Below, in pieces: positions 8,715 through 18,600 of a stretch of DNA of 38,164 nucleotides. The stretch is from Verrucomicrobiota bacterium (GTDB lineage Bacteria > Verrucomicrobiota > Verrucomicrobiia > JADLBR01). How positions within the stretch are numbered: the stretch's first letter is position 1; every line of letters begins with the position of its first letter. The stretch is taken from the NCBI GenBank assembly GCA_029560585.1, contig JAKQKQ010000274.1, forward strand, positions 1 to 38,164, given 5' to 3'. The notes below the pieces were generated by a model. That model was not told the DNA's origin. It worked only from the letters and a program-made list of their open reading frames with translations, and did not search any database. The translations under genes were made by a program, and so were the position numbers.

Positions 8715-11159
8715 TTACGGCTTGTGGGTGATGCCCATGCCCAACAGCGGGACCACGTCGTTGGCCTCGGCGGTCGAGTAGTTGAAAATGGTGAAGCCCC
8801 GGCACCCGAGCTTACGGGCGGCCTCGATCTGGGCGATCGTGCGGACTGGATCCGGGCTGGCCCAGGTGCTGGTGCCGATGCCGGGGTAGCAGGGCACTTT
8901 CCCGGCCCACTCGATCTGGCGTTTGACCATGCCCTCGAATGCGATATCGCTGGGAGTGTAATCCATGGGGCAGAGGAAATCGAGGTAGCCGCGCTCGCAC
9001 CAGAGTTTCCAATCCTGGCCCACTGAGTCCCGGTCGGTGGACCAGTTTCGGAAGACGGCGGCGGACAGGCGGATGCCGGGCCTGGCGGCGCGGGCCCCTT
9101 CGCTGACGGCCTTGACGACGGCTGTGATGTTTGAGCGGCGCCAGTCTAGCCAGGCCTGGCGCTGGGGACCCGAACCGAGGACATCTGCCGGCCAGTGGGT
9201 GATCGGGGCGCCGATGGCATTCTGAAAGCGCGTGCGGCAGCCGTCGCAGAAGCAGTGGTTGCCATCGGGATAGCGGATGTAGTCGAAGTGGAGGCCATCG
9301 ACGTCGTACTTCTTGGCGACCTCGATCATGGAGTTGATCTCGAGCTGTTGGTTCGCTGGGTTGGAGGGGCAGAGCCATGGCTCGGACTTGCCAAAGGCAT
9401 CCATCTGGCAGCGGCCCTCGGCCCGCATTCGTTCGATGAACTCCTTGGGCGCGTGATGGCCGGTGTTCCAGTTGACTTTCCACACGTGCATCTGGATTCC
9501 GTGCTTTTTGCAGGCGGCGAGGCACGCGGCGATCTGGTCGCCTTTGGTCGCGACATCGGGGTGGACGGGGAGGAACTGGCTGTCGTAAAAGGCGACGCCG
9601 CCCCAGAGCATGTTGGGGAGGATGGCGGTGAAGCCATTTTCCGCGAGACGGCGGATGGCTGCGTCCCAGTCCATGCCCGTGACCCCCGACGCGCTGTGGC
9701 ACCAGAACGCCCGGAACTCGCCCTCGAGCGGTTTCTTTGACATGCAGTAGGCCTCGAGCAGGCGGCGTGACGCCTTCGCCGCGGCGTCGATGGCACCGAT
9801 GGGTTCGCCCTGCTTCTGGGCGGCGGTGGCGGAAGCGGCGAGTTCTTCGGCTTGCGAGAGAGCGCGCCTGACGCGGCGATCCTTGCCGGCCGTCCGGCGG
9901 ATGGCCTGGGCGGCTTCCGAGAAACTGTGGAATCCGGCGAAGCGGCCGATTTCCGCGATGCGCGCCTTGGCGGTGGCGGGCCAGTTCTCTGGGACCAGTG
10001 CGCCCACCATGGCGAGGAGCATGCGGCCTTTATTTGACGGATCGTCAGGAAGCAGGACGTGGGTCATGAAGATGGCGTTGGAGGTGGCCACGACGGCTGG
10101 GTAGCCGGTGGGCTGGCCGGCCTCATCGAACCACTCGGCAAGCGCGCGGCAATTCTGGGGAAGCGTCTTGAGGCCGTGTATGCCCCAGGAGCGTTGGGAG
10201 ACCGAGGGCGGGGCACCGGGCAGCGCACCCTGGGCGAAGCGGATGCTCGCGAAGCGGGGGGCGGATGGGCCCGAGATGAAATCGGCGGGGCCCACGTCGA
10301 GGATCGGGCGCAATTGCCGAGGGATCGTGTAGAAGACGATGAGCTTGCCGCCCTGGGCCACGAAGCCTTTCAGGGCGTCTGCCGCGGCATCGGGCAGGGA
10401 GGGATTGTGTGGGAGGATGGCGAGCTTCGCGTGGGCGAGGCGCGCGGGGGTGACATCGAGATCGCTGAGGGTGGCGCACGGGACGTTTTCCGTGGCGAGG
10501 GTCGTGGCGATTGCCTCGGCAAATTGCTCGACCGATTTGGCCTCGGATGGGTTTTTCTTGGTGACGGATTCGCCCCGGATGATGGCGATTGACGCGTCCG
10601 CGCCGATGGTCCCGATCTTTCGCAGTCCGGCGACGAAGAACTCCGTATCGTGATCCTCGGCGCGCCAGGCGGAAATGCGGATCGTGCGTATCTTTCCCCA
10701 GCCGGTCGGCTGATCCTCGGTGCGCGTGGCGGCCTTGGGCACGCTGATGGTGGACCATCCGTTGAGAGATTCGGGATGGAAGGGTGCGCTGTACCAGCCA
10801 CCCTCGCTCTGGAAATAGATGCTGAAGTAGGAAACGGGGGCGGTATTCGTGCAGAAGACATCGAACTGGACGCCCCGGCAATCCGCGAGATCGATGTTGC
10901 AGCTGAAATCCCAGGAGGCCCGCTGGAAAGCGGTTCCGGCAAAATTACACGGCAGCCGGAGGGCGCGCCGCGCGGCGACGGTGGCGACGGTCGGTGTGGC
11001 GCAGCCTTTCGAGGGCTTCCACGCGGCTGTGGCGGCGGCATCGCTGGGATAGTCGCAAGCGGCGATCGTGGCAACGTCGTTCGCTGGCCGCGCGAGAGGC
11101 GCGGCCAAGGCGAGCGTGGCCATCAATGTGACGGCGCATTTCTTGGGTCGAGGGGTCAT
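8715..11159 (-). CDS. GHL10-family glycoside-hydrolase-like secreted protein
   Basis: This 814-residue protein has a signal peptide (MTPRPKKCAVTLMATLALAA). An N-terminal carbohydrate-binding-like beta-sandwich follows (about 30-180), then a glutamine-amidotransferase-like Rossmann region (about 190-330, with GGKLIVFYTIP). The C-terminal part from about residue 480 is a GHL10/DUF187 TIM barrel, with FRAFWCHSASG, RLAENGFTAILPNMLWGG, GIQMHVWKVNWNTGHH, YDVDGLHFDYIRYPDG and a Cys-rich loop HCFCDGC. GHL10 proteins are predicted glycoside hydrolases; the D in GLHFDYIRYP is a usual candidate active-site residue. ATG 11159 was chosen because GGAG lies 8 nt upstream and the signal peptide starts there; a longer frame to 11234 has neither. 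The substrate is unknown. Confidence 0.85.
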   Translation of the reverse strand: MTPRPKKCAVTLMATLALAAPLARPANDVATIAACDYPSDAAATAAWKPSKGCATPTVATVAARRALRLPCNFAGTAFQRASWDFSCNIDLADCRGVQFDVFCTNTAPVSYFSIYFQSEGGWYSAPFHPESLNGWSTISVPKAATRTEDQPTGWGKIRTIRISAWRAEDHDTEFFVAGLRKIGTIGADASIAIIRGESVTKKNPSEAKSVEQFAEAIATTLATENVPCATLSDLDVTPARLAHAKLAILPHNPSLPDAAADALKGFVAQGGKLIVFYTIPRQLRPILDVGPADFISGPSAPRFASIRFAQGALPGAPPSVSQRSWGIHGLKTLPQNCRALAEWFDEAGQPTGYPAVVATSNAIFMTHVLLPDDPSNKGRMLLAMVGALVPENWPATAKARIAEIGRFAGFHSFSEAAQAIRRTAGKDRRVRRALSQAEELAASATAAQKQGEPIGAIDAAAKASRRLLEAYCMSKKPLEGEFRAFWCHSASGVTGMDWDAAIRRLAENGFTAILPNMLWGGVAFYDSQFLPVHPDVATKGDQIAACLAACKKHGIQMHVWKVNWNTGHHAPKEFIERMRAEGRCQMDAFGKSEPWLCPSNPANQQLEINSMIEVAKKYDVDGLHFDYIRYPDGNHCFCDGCRTRFQNAIGAPITHWPADVLGSGPQRQAWLDWRRSNITAVVKAVSEGARAARPGIRLSAAVFRNWSTDRDSVGQDWKLWCERGYLDFLCPMDYTPSDIAFEGMVKRQIEWAGKVPCYPGIGTSTWASPDPVRTIAQIEAARKLGCRGFTIFNYSTAEANDVVPLLGMGITHKP

Positions 11160-11349
11160 GGCGAGTTCTCCGGGGTGATAGGTTTGCTGAAAGGATCTGA
11201 AATGAATTCTGGCAAAAATGAACTGCGGCGTCACGTCCTATGCGGGTGGGCCCCACCGGAACGAGATATCCTGGGATCAGAATACCTCTGTGATGGGGCT
11301 TGACCGGGTGCTGCTCGTGGGGGGCACAATCGTTTTCAGAGGCTTTTGA

Positions 11350-12294
11350 ATGAGGCGTTCGTTTTTTGGGGCCATGAGTGCTTGGGTGGTTGGTGGTGCG
11401 GTGGCATGTGGTGGTGCTGGGGTGCCACGGTTTCCGGTCATGCAGGCGGTGCCGTTGCCGGGGGAGGTGGTGTCATTCCAGAGAGAGGGGGTCGAGGTTG
11501 CGGCACTGCATTTCGGCCGGGATCTGCATCGGCCTTACATCTGCCCGCTGGTGGGTCCGTCGGGCAGGTGGTTGACGCGGATGGGGCACCCGGGTGATCC
11601 GGAGGGGCACAGCCACCACAATTCCATCTGGATCTCGCACAAGGATGTCAATGGTGTGTCCTTTTGGGAGGATGGTGCGGCCGGGAGGATCGTACACCGG
11701 CGCATTGAGCGTCTTGAGGATGGTCTGGAGGCGGCTGCGGTTACATTGAACGCATGGGAGCAGGGGGAGGGCAAGGTGATCGTGGAGGAGCGGCGGCGCG
11801 TGGCCGTGCGGCCCCTTGCCGCGCGCGAACTGCTGGTGACCATCGATATCGAGTTCCGGGCGACGCAGGGGGTCGTGACCTTCGGGCCGACGCCATTCGG
11901 CCTGATTGGGGTCAGGATGGCGAAAACGTTGGGCGTGCGCGATGGGGGCGGGACGATTCGGAATTCGGAGGGGGGCGTCAACGAGGCCGGGACGTTCCGA
12001 TTGCCTGCGAGGTGGGCAGACTACTCGGGGTGCGCCGCTGCGGACTGCGTCGAGGGCATAGCGCTGATGGACCATCCTGGGAATCCCGGTCACCCGGTCG
12101 CGTTCCACACCCGCGACGATGGTTGGATGGGCGCATGTCTTTCAAAAGACTCGCCGATCGTGATCGCTGCCGGGGCGACCCTGCCCGTGAGGTACGCGCT
12201 ATACGTGCATGCGGGTGGGTGCGACGCGCGGAAGATCAACGCGCGATGGCGGGAGTTTGCCGGGTCGGCACCGGTTGCCGGAGAGAAGAAGTAG
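11350..12294 (+). CDS. DUF6807 (PmoA-like) secreted protein
   Basis: This 314-residue protein has a hydrophobic N-terminus (AWVVGGAVACGG) that may be a lipoprotein signal. The body matches the DUF6807 family, sometimes misnamed PmoA or methane oxygenase. Motifs are HRPYICPLVGPSGRWLTR, GHPGDPEGHSHHNSIWISH and DHPGNPGHP, close to the family pattern of RPY-hP, DHPHHRGLWF and hdhP-N. The fold is expected to be a galactose-mutarotase-like beta-sandwich. These proteins are common in carbohydrate-use loci of PVC bacteria and have no link to methane oxidation here. It is divergent from the GHL10 gene, with 190 bp between them. Function is not established. Confidence 0.8.
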   Translation: MRRSFFGAMSAWVVGGAVACGGAGVPRFPVMQAVPLPGEVVSFQREGVEVAALHFGRDLHRPYICPLVGPSGRWLTRMGHPGDPEGHSHHNSIWISHKDVNGVSFWEDGAAGRIVHRRIERLEDGLEAAAVTLNAWEQGEGKVIVEERRRVAVRPLAARELLVTIDIEFRATQGVVTFGPTPFGLIGVRMAKTLGVRDGGGTIRNSEGGVNEAGTFRLPARWADYSGCAAADCVEGIALMDHPGNPGHPVAFHTRDDGWMGACLSKDSPIVIAAGATLPVRYALYVHAGGCDARKINARWREFAGSAPVAGEKK

Positions 12295-12328
12295 GGCATG
12301 GGGCGGGCAATCGGGCTTCGTCATCCAG

Positions 12329-12369
12329 TGCGTCCTTCGACCGCTCACAAGTTCGCGCTCAGGACGAAC
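12329..12369. repeat. Imperfect inverted repeat between convergent genes
   Basis: The arms GTGCGTCCT and AGGACGAAC pair at 8 of 9 positions around a loop of about 23 bases. It lies between the convergent DUF6807 and isomerase-like genes. It could be a bidirectional terminator or a remnant of a dispersed palindrome. Confidence 0.4.
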
Positions 12370-12424
12370 GGAGGGAGCCTTTTGGCGCTGGGCGGGGAAG
12401 TGGTCCTTGGAGAATGAGCACTAC

Positions 12425-13939
12425 CTACGCGATCTCGGCATTGAAACTGTAGAGCTGGCAGAATTCGACGAGTTGCTGTTTGAAATCGCCATAGAAGAAG
12501 AGCTGGTGAAATCCGGGGAACGAGAGGACGGGGGTGTTGCCATCCATTTTCACCATGACGGACACGACGCAACCACCAGCGGGCGGGACGTGGATGTTCG
12601 ACAGGACCTCGCCGGTTGAGATGAGGAACGTGGATCTGTGTGGCGTTTCCGCAGGGGTGACGCTGGCCGGTCGTTTGGCGGCGGGGGGGAGGACGTCGAG
12701 GCAGGTGATCCGCTGACCGATCCTCCAGAGGGTTCTCGGAACGGCATCGCGGTTTCCGTGGTGATGCTTGATGTCGAAGGGTTCCGGCGGGTGCTCGAAG
12801 CCGCGGAGTCGTGTCGGGCAGGAACAATGGGCCCCGATGATGGCGTTGCGGGACGTCTCTGCGACGGGATCCTGCTGGAAGGCTGGCCGCTCGAAGAGCG
12901 CCTGGACGGTCATGTGGGAGGCGATTGCGCCCGTGTCGGCCTCGCAGGCCGCAGGGATGCCATCGTCGTTCATCCGAGACCACGCCAGGCACGGGAGACT
13001 GACCTGGGTGGCCCCGAGGGCGCCGAGGCAGTCCATGGAAATGGCGTCGCCCTGTTCATCCGCGAGGATCTTTGCGGCGACGAAGTACGATTTCGCGCCA
13101 TTGAGGAGATCCTGATCGGTGGCGTCGGTGCGCCGTCGGGCGGTCGAGATGTAATGTTGGGCGAGGGCGCGCACATCGGTGGATTCCGGCATGGACTCGT
13201 AGATTTCGAGGAACCTCTTTGCGGGAATGTAGCGCAGGGTGATGCCGGTATCGGCGAGGGGGACATCCATCTGGTTCTCGCCACGGATGACGATGCAGCG
13301 GCTTTTATGGAGCTTGGCGCCGGCCTTCAGCATCTTCATGCCGAACAGGGCACGATCAAATTCGTCGGTCGAGTAGATCACGCAGCCGGGCCGTCCGGCA
13401 AGGGGGGCGGTGTTGGTTGTGAATGACGTGCCGAGGGGTGAGTAGATGACAGACGGGATCCCGCTTTCGGCGGCGAGGCGGGCGGTTGGCCACGAATGCT
13501 CCTGCCGGTCGTGCACCATGACCATGAGCCCATCGGCGGTTTCCGCCTTGGCGGCGTCGATCCAGGCCTTGGATTCGTCCAGGGAATAGAGCGGTTCGGG
13601 GCGGAGATGAAAATCGATGCCGAGCCGTTTGGCCTCATTGGAGAGGATCTCCGTGTACGATCTTCGGGTGGCTTCGCCGTCGTAGACAGCGCCGGGCCAG
13701 CGCATGCCGTATTCGCCCTTCCGGCGCACAAATGCGGCGTGGATCCGGGCGACGTGTTTCGATCCGGGGCCGCAGGCGCGAATGCGGGCGAATTCGGGGG
13801 TCCCCTCGGTACCGCACGAGGAGAGTCCGCCGAGAACCAAAGGGGCGCCGGTGGCCGCGGCCGCCCGAGTCAGGAATTGGCGTCGATTGATCGGGCAGCC
13901 GCAATCGAGGTGGGCGGGACAACGTGAAGTGTCATGCAT
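12425..13939 (-). CDS. Tat-exported sugar-isomerase-fold protein (FucI/AraA-like)
   Basis: This 504-residue protein has a Tat signal (NRRQFLTRAAAATGAPLVLGG) that continues SSCGTEG and could also be lipidated. The body has the layout of L-fucose/L-arabinose isomerase-like proteins. The first part is Rossmann-like, with GLMVMVHDRQEHSW and GIPSVIYSPLG. The C-terminal half has CLAWSRMNDDGIPAACEADTG (split: CLAWSRMNDDGIP / ACEADTG), ASHMTVQALFERPAFQQDP and AHCSCPTRL, which match the Cys-Glu-x-Asp and His-Cys regions near the family active site. Export of an isomerase-fold protein is unusual for the classical cytoplasmic enzymes but known for PVC homologues of unknown function. ATG 13939 is chosen from the Tat context; ATG 13975 and TTG 13987 are alternatives. 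Confidence 0.75.
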   Translation of the reverse strand: MHDTSRCPAHLDCGCPINRRQFLTRAAAATGAPLVLGGLSSCGTEGTPEFARIRACGPGSKHVARIHAAFVRRKGEYGMRWPGAVYDGEATRRSYTEILSNEAKRLGIDFHLRPEPLYSLDESKAWIDAAKAETADGLMVMVHDRQEHSWPTARLAAESGIPSVIYSPLGTSFTTNTAPLAGRPGCVIYSTDEFDRALFGMKMLKAGAKLHKSRCIVIRGENQMDVPLADTGITLRYIPAKRFLEIYESMPESTDVRALAQHYISTARRRTDATDQDLLNGAKSYFVAAKILADEQGDAISMDCLGALGATQVSLPCLAWSRMNDDGIPAACEADTGAIASHMTVQALFERPAFQQDPVAETSRNAIIGAHCSCPTRLRGFEHPPEPFDIKHHHGNRDAVPRTLWRIGQRITCLDVLPPAAKRPASVTPAETPHRSTFLISTGEVLSNIHVPPAGGCVVSVMVKMDGNTPVLSFPGFHQLFFYGDFKQQLVEFCQLYSFNAEIA

Positions 13940-13987
13940 GGCAGAATTCACCCAGCGTTTTCCATCTAGCATCATTCGATGCCCCAA

Positions 13988-14258
13988 TATCCTCTATCTC
14001 GTCGCGTGGAATGACAAGGGAAACTCATGGCGGGGGGTGCATTGGGATTAGGTGGGGTGTCAATGGATTGCGAGTTTTAGATTAGGTTTGGATGGGGTCT
14101 TGAGGGTTTGGTGGAGAAAAGGCCCATTTTAGAACAGCGATTCAATATATTGGGAATTAAGTATTTGCTGGACTGTCGTGCATTTAGCGGGGTTGCAAAG
14201 CCGAATTGTTTCACAACGGAGTGAAAGATTCTGGAGCGCGGGCCCTTGATGTGGCATA
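13988..14258. other. AT-richer divergent intergenic region
   Basis: This 271 bp stretch separates two divergent genes and is clearly richer in A and T than its surroundings, especially 14085-14220. It probably holds both promoters. I could not assign a convincing -35/-10 pair and see no coding frame. Confidence 0.4.
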
Positions 14259-14669
14259 ATGGTGCTTATGATCGGCCTGAGCGTGGAGACATTCGAAGCG
14301 AGGTGCGCGCGACTGGGGCTTCTGCTGGGGGATTTCCAGGAGACTTTTTCGCGGTCCTCGGGGCCGGGGGGTCAGAATGTGAACAAGGTGTCGAGTTCAG
14401 TGACGATGCGGCATCGGCCGAGCGGCCTGATGGTGACGGTGCGTGATTTGCGGTCGCAGGCGCTGAATCGAGCGATAGCGAGGCAGAGGATTTTGAGGGC
14501 CGTGGTGCATCGGATGCACATGGCTGCGCTGCGGCTGAGGATGGATTTGGAGAAGGTGAGGCGACAGAATCGGCCGCGACCACGCGGGCTGAAGCGGCGG
14601 ATGGTTGAATCGAAGCGGCGGCGGGCGGCGGTCAAGCTGGGTCGAGGGCGGGTATTGGCTGAGCGATGA
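14259..14669 (+). CDS. GGQ-domain release-factor-like protein (ArfB/RF-H type)
   Basis: This 136-residue protein contains the class I release factor catalytic motif in the form SSGPGGQNVNKVSS at about residues 33-46, followed by a basic C-terminal tail rich in Arg and Lys. The GGQ loop enters the ribosomal peptidyl-transferase centre and hydrolyses peptidyl-tRNA. There is no codon-recognition domain. Short stand-alone proteins of this kind (ArfB/YaeJ and RF-H-like) rescue stalled ribosomes, and the basic tail of ArfB enters the empty mRNA channel. RF-H is normally paired with RtcB, which is absent here, so the ArfB-like reading is preferred. ATG 14259 and ATG 14268 are both possible starts. 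Confidence 0.85.
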   Translation: MVLMIGLSVETFEARCARLGLLLGDFQETFSRSSGPGGQNVNKVSSSVTMRHRPSGLMVTVRDLRSQALNRAIARQRILRAVVHRMHMAALRLRMDLEKVRRQNRPRPRGLKRRMVESKRRRAAVKLGRGRVLAER

Positions 14670-14715
14670 TCTGGGGTTCAGCGTGGCTAGGTCTACGGGG
14701 TTGAGGTGCGCTGGG

Positions 14716-15690
14716 ATGGGGAGGTTGATCCTGGTAGTGGCCGCATGTCTTTTTGGTGGTGCGGTAAGGGGGGCGAATTCTGGTGGGCCAGCGGAGCGGC
14801 GAGACGCGCTGTTGAAGGCGGCGTTGGGGGGGGGTGTCGAGGAGGTGGGGCGCGGGCTTTCGGATGAGAATCTGGTGGTGCGGAGGACCGCGGCGCGCCT
14901 GTTGGCGGAGGCTGGGGCATCGGCCGAGGGGGCGCTGGCGACGGCGCTTGGCAATACCGATTCGCTGGTGCGCCGCACGGCGCTGCGGGCACTGTGCCGA
15001 TTGAGGCCCGAGCGGGCGCTGGACTGGGCGCGGAAAGGACTTGGGGACGAGGATCCTGCGGTACGGAGGGTGGCCGTGGATTGGCTTACGGGCGTGGAAC
15101 CGCGCACGGATAACGTGACCGCGTTGCTGGTGAAGGCGCGCGGGGACGGGGATGCGTTGATCCGGGATGCCGCGTCGGCGGCCCTATTTCCGTTCCAGCG
15201 GGAGAACGTCTCTCTGAGGAATAGGAAGGATTACGACCACGATGTGCGGATTGCCCAGGCGATACCGTTGCCGGAATCTGGCTGGGAGTTCAGATTGGAT
15301 CCTGGCGATGAGGGGCATTTGAAAGGGTGGTTTTCTGGCGGTGGTCCGGGGTGGGCGCGGATCGACGTGGGCAAGACCTGGGAGAGCCAGGGACACGCGT
15401 ATGACGGCGTGGCCTGGTACCGGCTGACTTTCAAGCTGCCGTCGAAGCCCGGCAAACTGACCGCGGTGGACCTTGCGTTTGATGGTGTCGATGAGGCGGC
15501 CTGGGTGTGGCTGAACGGGGAATACATCGGGAGCCACGACATGGGGAAGGCGGGTTGGAACAAGGCGTTCCAATTGGACATCACCCGGGAGATCCGTTGG
15601 GGCGGCGAGAACGTGCTGGTGGTGCGCGTGTTCGATTCGGCGGCGGCGGGGGGCATCTGGAGACCGGTGCGCGTGGAGGTGCTGGAATGA
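14716..15690 (+). CDS. Secreted HEAT-repeat plus GH2-type sugar-binding domain protein
   Basis: This 324-residue protein has a signal peptide (MGRLILVVAACLFGGAVRGA). Residues of about 25-165 form HEAT-like helical repeats with recurring V-RR-A--AL patterns (LVVRRTAARLLAEAG, LVRRTALRALCRL, AVRRVAVDWL). The C-terminal half is a galactose-binding-like jelly roll, as in the N-terminal domain of GH2 enzymes (GVAWYRLTFKLP, AVDLAFDGVDEAAWVWLNGEYIG, NVLVVRVFDSAAAGGIW). No catalytic domain is present, so it probably binds glycans at the surface. GAGGTG lies 6 nt before ATG 14716. Its stop overlaps the start of the next gene (ATGA), so the two are translationally coupled and probably act together. Confidence 0.8.
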   Translation: MGRLILVVAACLFGGAVRGANSGGPAERRDALLKAALGGGVEEVGRGLSDENLVVRRTAARLLAEAGASAEGALATALGNTDSLVRRTALRALCRLRPERALDWARKGLGDEDPAVRRVAVDWLTGVEPRTDNVTALLVKARGDGDALIRDAASAALFPFQRENVSLRNRKDYDHDVRIAQAIPLPESGWEFRLDPGDEGHLKGWFSGGGPGWARIDVGKTWESQGHAYDGVAWYRLTFKLPSKPGKLTAVDLAFDGVDEAAWVWLNGEYIGSHDMGKAGWNKAFQLDITREIRWGGENVLVVRVFDSAAAGGIWRPVRVEVLE

Positions 15691-18600
15691 GTGGAAGGAG
15701 GGTGGCGCTGGCGACCTGGTTATTCCTTGGGCCGGGTTGCCTGATTCATGCGGCACCGGCAGCCGTCCCGCAACCGTGGCAGCGGCCCTATGGGGGCGCG
15801 GACGCGACGGGTGCAGTGGTTTTGGCCTATTGGGGGTTCGAGCCCGGGGCCGAGGGCGCGGACGCATCTGGGAGGGGGCGGGCGCTGGCCTTGCGGGGTT
15901 CGTCGCGATTCACGGGCGGGGGCGTCGCCGGCGGGGGGGCCCTCGAGTGTTTTGGGTCAGGCGCAGACAGGCTCGTCGGGTGCGGCGCGATGGCCAAGCG
16001 GCACCCGTCGTTGAGTCCGGCGGGGGCTTTCACCATTGAGATGTGGATCAAACCGAAGCCCGAGTTGGCCGACACGAAATCGGTGTGGCTGCTGGACAAG
16101 AAGTATCTTGATTATCGCAAGGAGGGCGCCGACGGGGACCGGGATTACTGTTTGAAACTGGTGGCGGCATCGGGCGGCAGGCGGCGCCTCGTGGCGCAAT
16201 TGGGTTTTGGGAAGGACTCGGCGGATTTTGGTTCGGGGGCATTTGACTTGCCATCGGGCGAGTGGGCGCACGTGGCGTTCGCATATGATGGGGCGGGCGT
16301 TGGTAGGTTCTACGTCAATGGTCGGGATGCGGGTGGCTCGTCGCATCCGGGTCGCGGGGCAGTGAGCCCCGGCCAGCGGGACCTTGTGATCGGCGACCGC
16401 ATCGGGAGCAACTTCTCGGCGTTTCCCGGATGGATAGACGGCGTGAGGATCCTGGGCCGCGCGGAAGTATTCCGGACCGGGCGACTGGAGATTGATCGCG
16501 GGTCGGGGCGCTGGGTTTTCCGGAGAATGGAGCAGGGGGCGTCGTTTGGGGTGCGCGTCTGCAACCAGACGGGCGGCGCACTGTCCGACTGCATCGCGGT
16601 TCTCGGGATTGAATCGGTGGGACTGCGGAAGGAGATCCGCGTGGGTCAGATGGGTTTGGACGAGGTCCGTCAGATCGCTGTGGACGTGGACACCTCTTTG
16701 CGGCCCGAGAGGTATCGGGGGAGCGTTGTCGTGACCGGGATGGCGGGCGAAACGACGCACAGGGCGGAGTTGCCCCTGGAACTGGTGATCGTCCCGCGGC
16801 CGTCGCCGGGGCGGATGCCCGTCGTGATGTGGGGGACGGGCGATTTGCCGCGGATCAAAGAGATTGGGTTCACGCATCAGGTGATGAACCTGGCGGATTT
16901 TTCGGCCATCTGGGATGCGGATGGGCCGGTGGAGTCGCTCTCGGGTGATCGGCTGACGGAGGCGGGCAAGACGTTGGACGAACACCTGGCGGAAGGGATT
17001 GGCGTGGTGGCGACGCTGTCGCCGGGGCACTGGCTGCAGGATAACGCAGAGCTGGGGCCGAAGTTCGGGCGAGTGGATCGGGGCGGAAAGATCGGGGAGA
17101 AACCGAGCCTGTGCGCGAGTTTTTCCGAGGTGTCGGCGTTTGCGCGGCGCGTGGGCGAGTCGGTGGCGCGCACGTTTGGAGGGCACCCCGCGCTGGAGGC
17201 GGCGCTCATCAACACCGAGGTTCGCGATGGCACGCGGCTCTGTTTTCACCCGCACGACCTCGAGGCGTGCCGACGCGCAACGGGCCGGGACGTTCCCGAT
17301 CTGGTCAAGGATCGCGGCGGCGTGAGATACGCGACCCTGCGGGGTTTTCCGGGCGACCGCGCCGTTGCGGATGACGATCCGATCCTCGCGTACTACCGCT
17401 GGTTTTGGCGGGAGGGCGACGGATGGAACAGGATGCACACGATGGTGCACGAGGGGCTAAAGTCCACGGGCCGGCGGGATCTGTGGACTTTCTTCGATCC
17501 GGCGGTGCGCGTGCCTCCGGCGTGGGGGAGCGGCGGGGGCGTCGATGTCATCTCGCAGTGGACCTACAGCTATCCCGACCCGATCAAGATGGGTCAGGCG
17601 TGCGACGAGCTCTTCGCCATGGCCAAGGGACGGCCCGGCCAGCGCGTGATGAAGATGACGCAGATCATCTGGTACCGGACCCAGACCGCGCCCGAGCTGC
17701 CGAAAGACGAATCGAAGCGCGTGGCGTGGGAGCGGGAGATCCCGGACGCGCGATTTATAACGATCGCGCCGGATCACCTGAGGGAGGCGTTCTGGTGCAA
17801 GGTGGCGCGACCGGTCCAGGGCATCATGTACCATGGGTGGGGTTCGCTGGTGGAGGCCGAGCACAGGGGTTATCGGTTCACGAATCCGGAGACCGCGAAG
17901 GTCCTGGCGGGCCTCATCCGCGATGTGATCGGGCCGCTCGGGCCGACCTTGCGCGATGTGCCGGACCGCAGGGCCGACGTGGGATTGCTCGAGAGCTTTG
18001 CATCGAACGTGTTCGCGGGGCGGGGGACATTTGGATGGGGGCACACTTGGGTGGCGGACGCGCATCTCGTGCTGCAGTGGGCACAATTGCAGCCCGAGAT
18101 CCTGTACGAAGAAACCATCATGCGGGATGGGCTGAGCGGATTCAAGGTGCTGATGTTGCCCGGGTGCGATGTCCTTCCGCGGTCCGTTGTTGCGCAGATC
18201 GCCGAGTTCCAGCGGAAGGGTGGGATCGTGGTGGGCGACGAGTTTCTTTGTCCGGCCGTTTGCCCCGACATCGTGTTGCCGAGCCTCGCGCGCACGGGTG
18301 CGCCCGATAAGGATAAGGCGGAGCTGCAGAAGCGCGCGGCGGCCCTGCGGGCGGAACTCGATCCTTTCTATCGCCGTTTTGCGGAGTCCGATAACCCGGA
18401 TGTGGTGATCCGGTGCCGGCGCACCGACGAGGCGGACTACGTTTTTGCGATCAACGACCGGCGAGGGTTTGGGGACTACGTGGGGCAGCACGGCAAGGTG
18501 ATGGAGCGCGGGCTGCCTTCCAAGGCACGAATCACGGTGCGGCGACCGGGGGCGGTGCTGTACGACCTGTTGGCCCACAGGGAACTCGAGGTGAAAGGCG

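Noticed and set aside
11350-12294. Methane monooxygenase PmoA
   Set aside because: The name is attached to this family in databases, but the sequence is DUF6807 with no membrane helices or PmoA features.
15507-15686. 60-residue N-terminal extension of the LamG/GH-like protein
   Set aside because: It lies wholly within the upstream gene in another frame, and a clean signal peptide begins at the overlapping ATG 15687.
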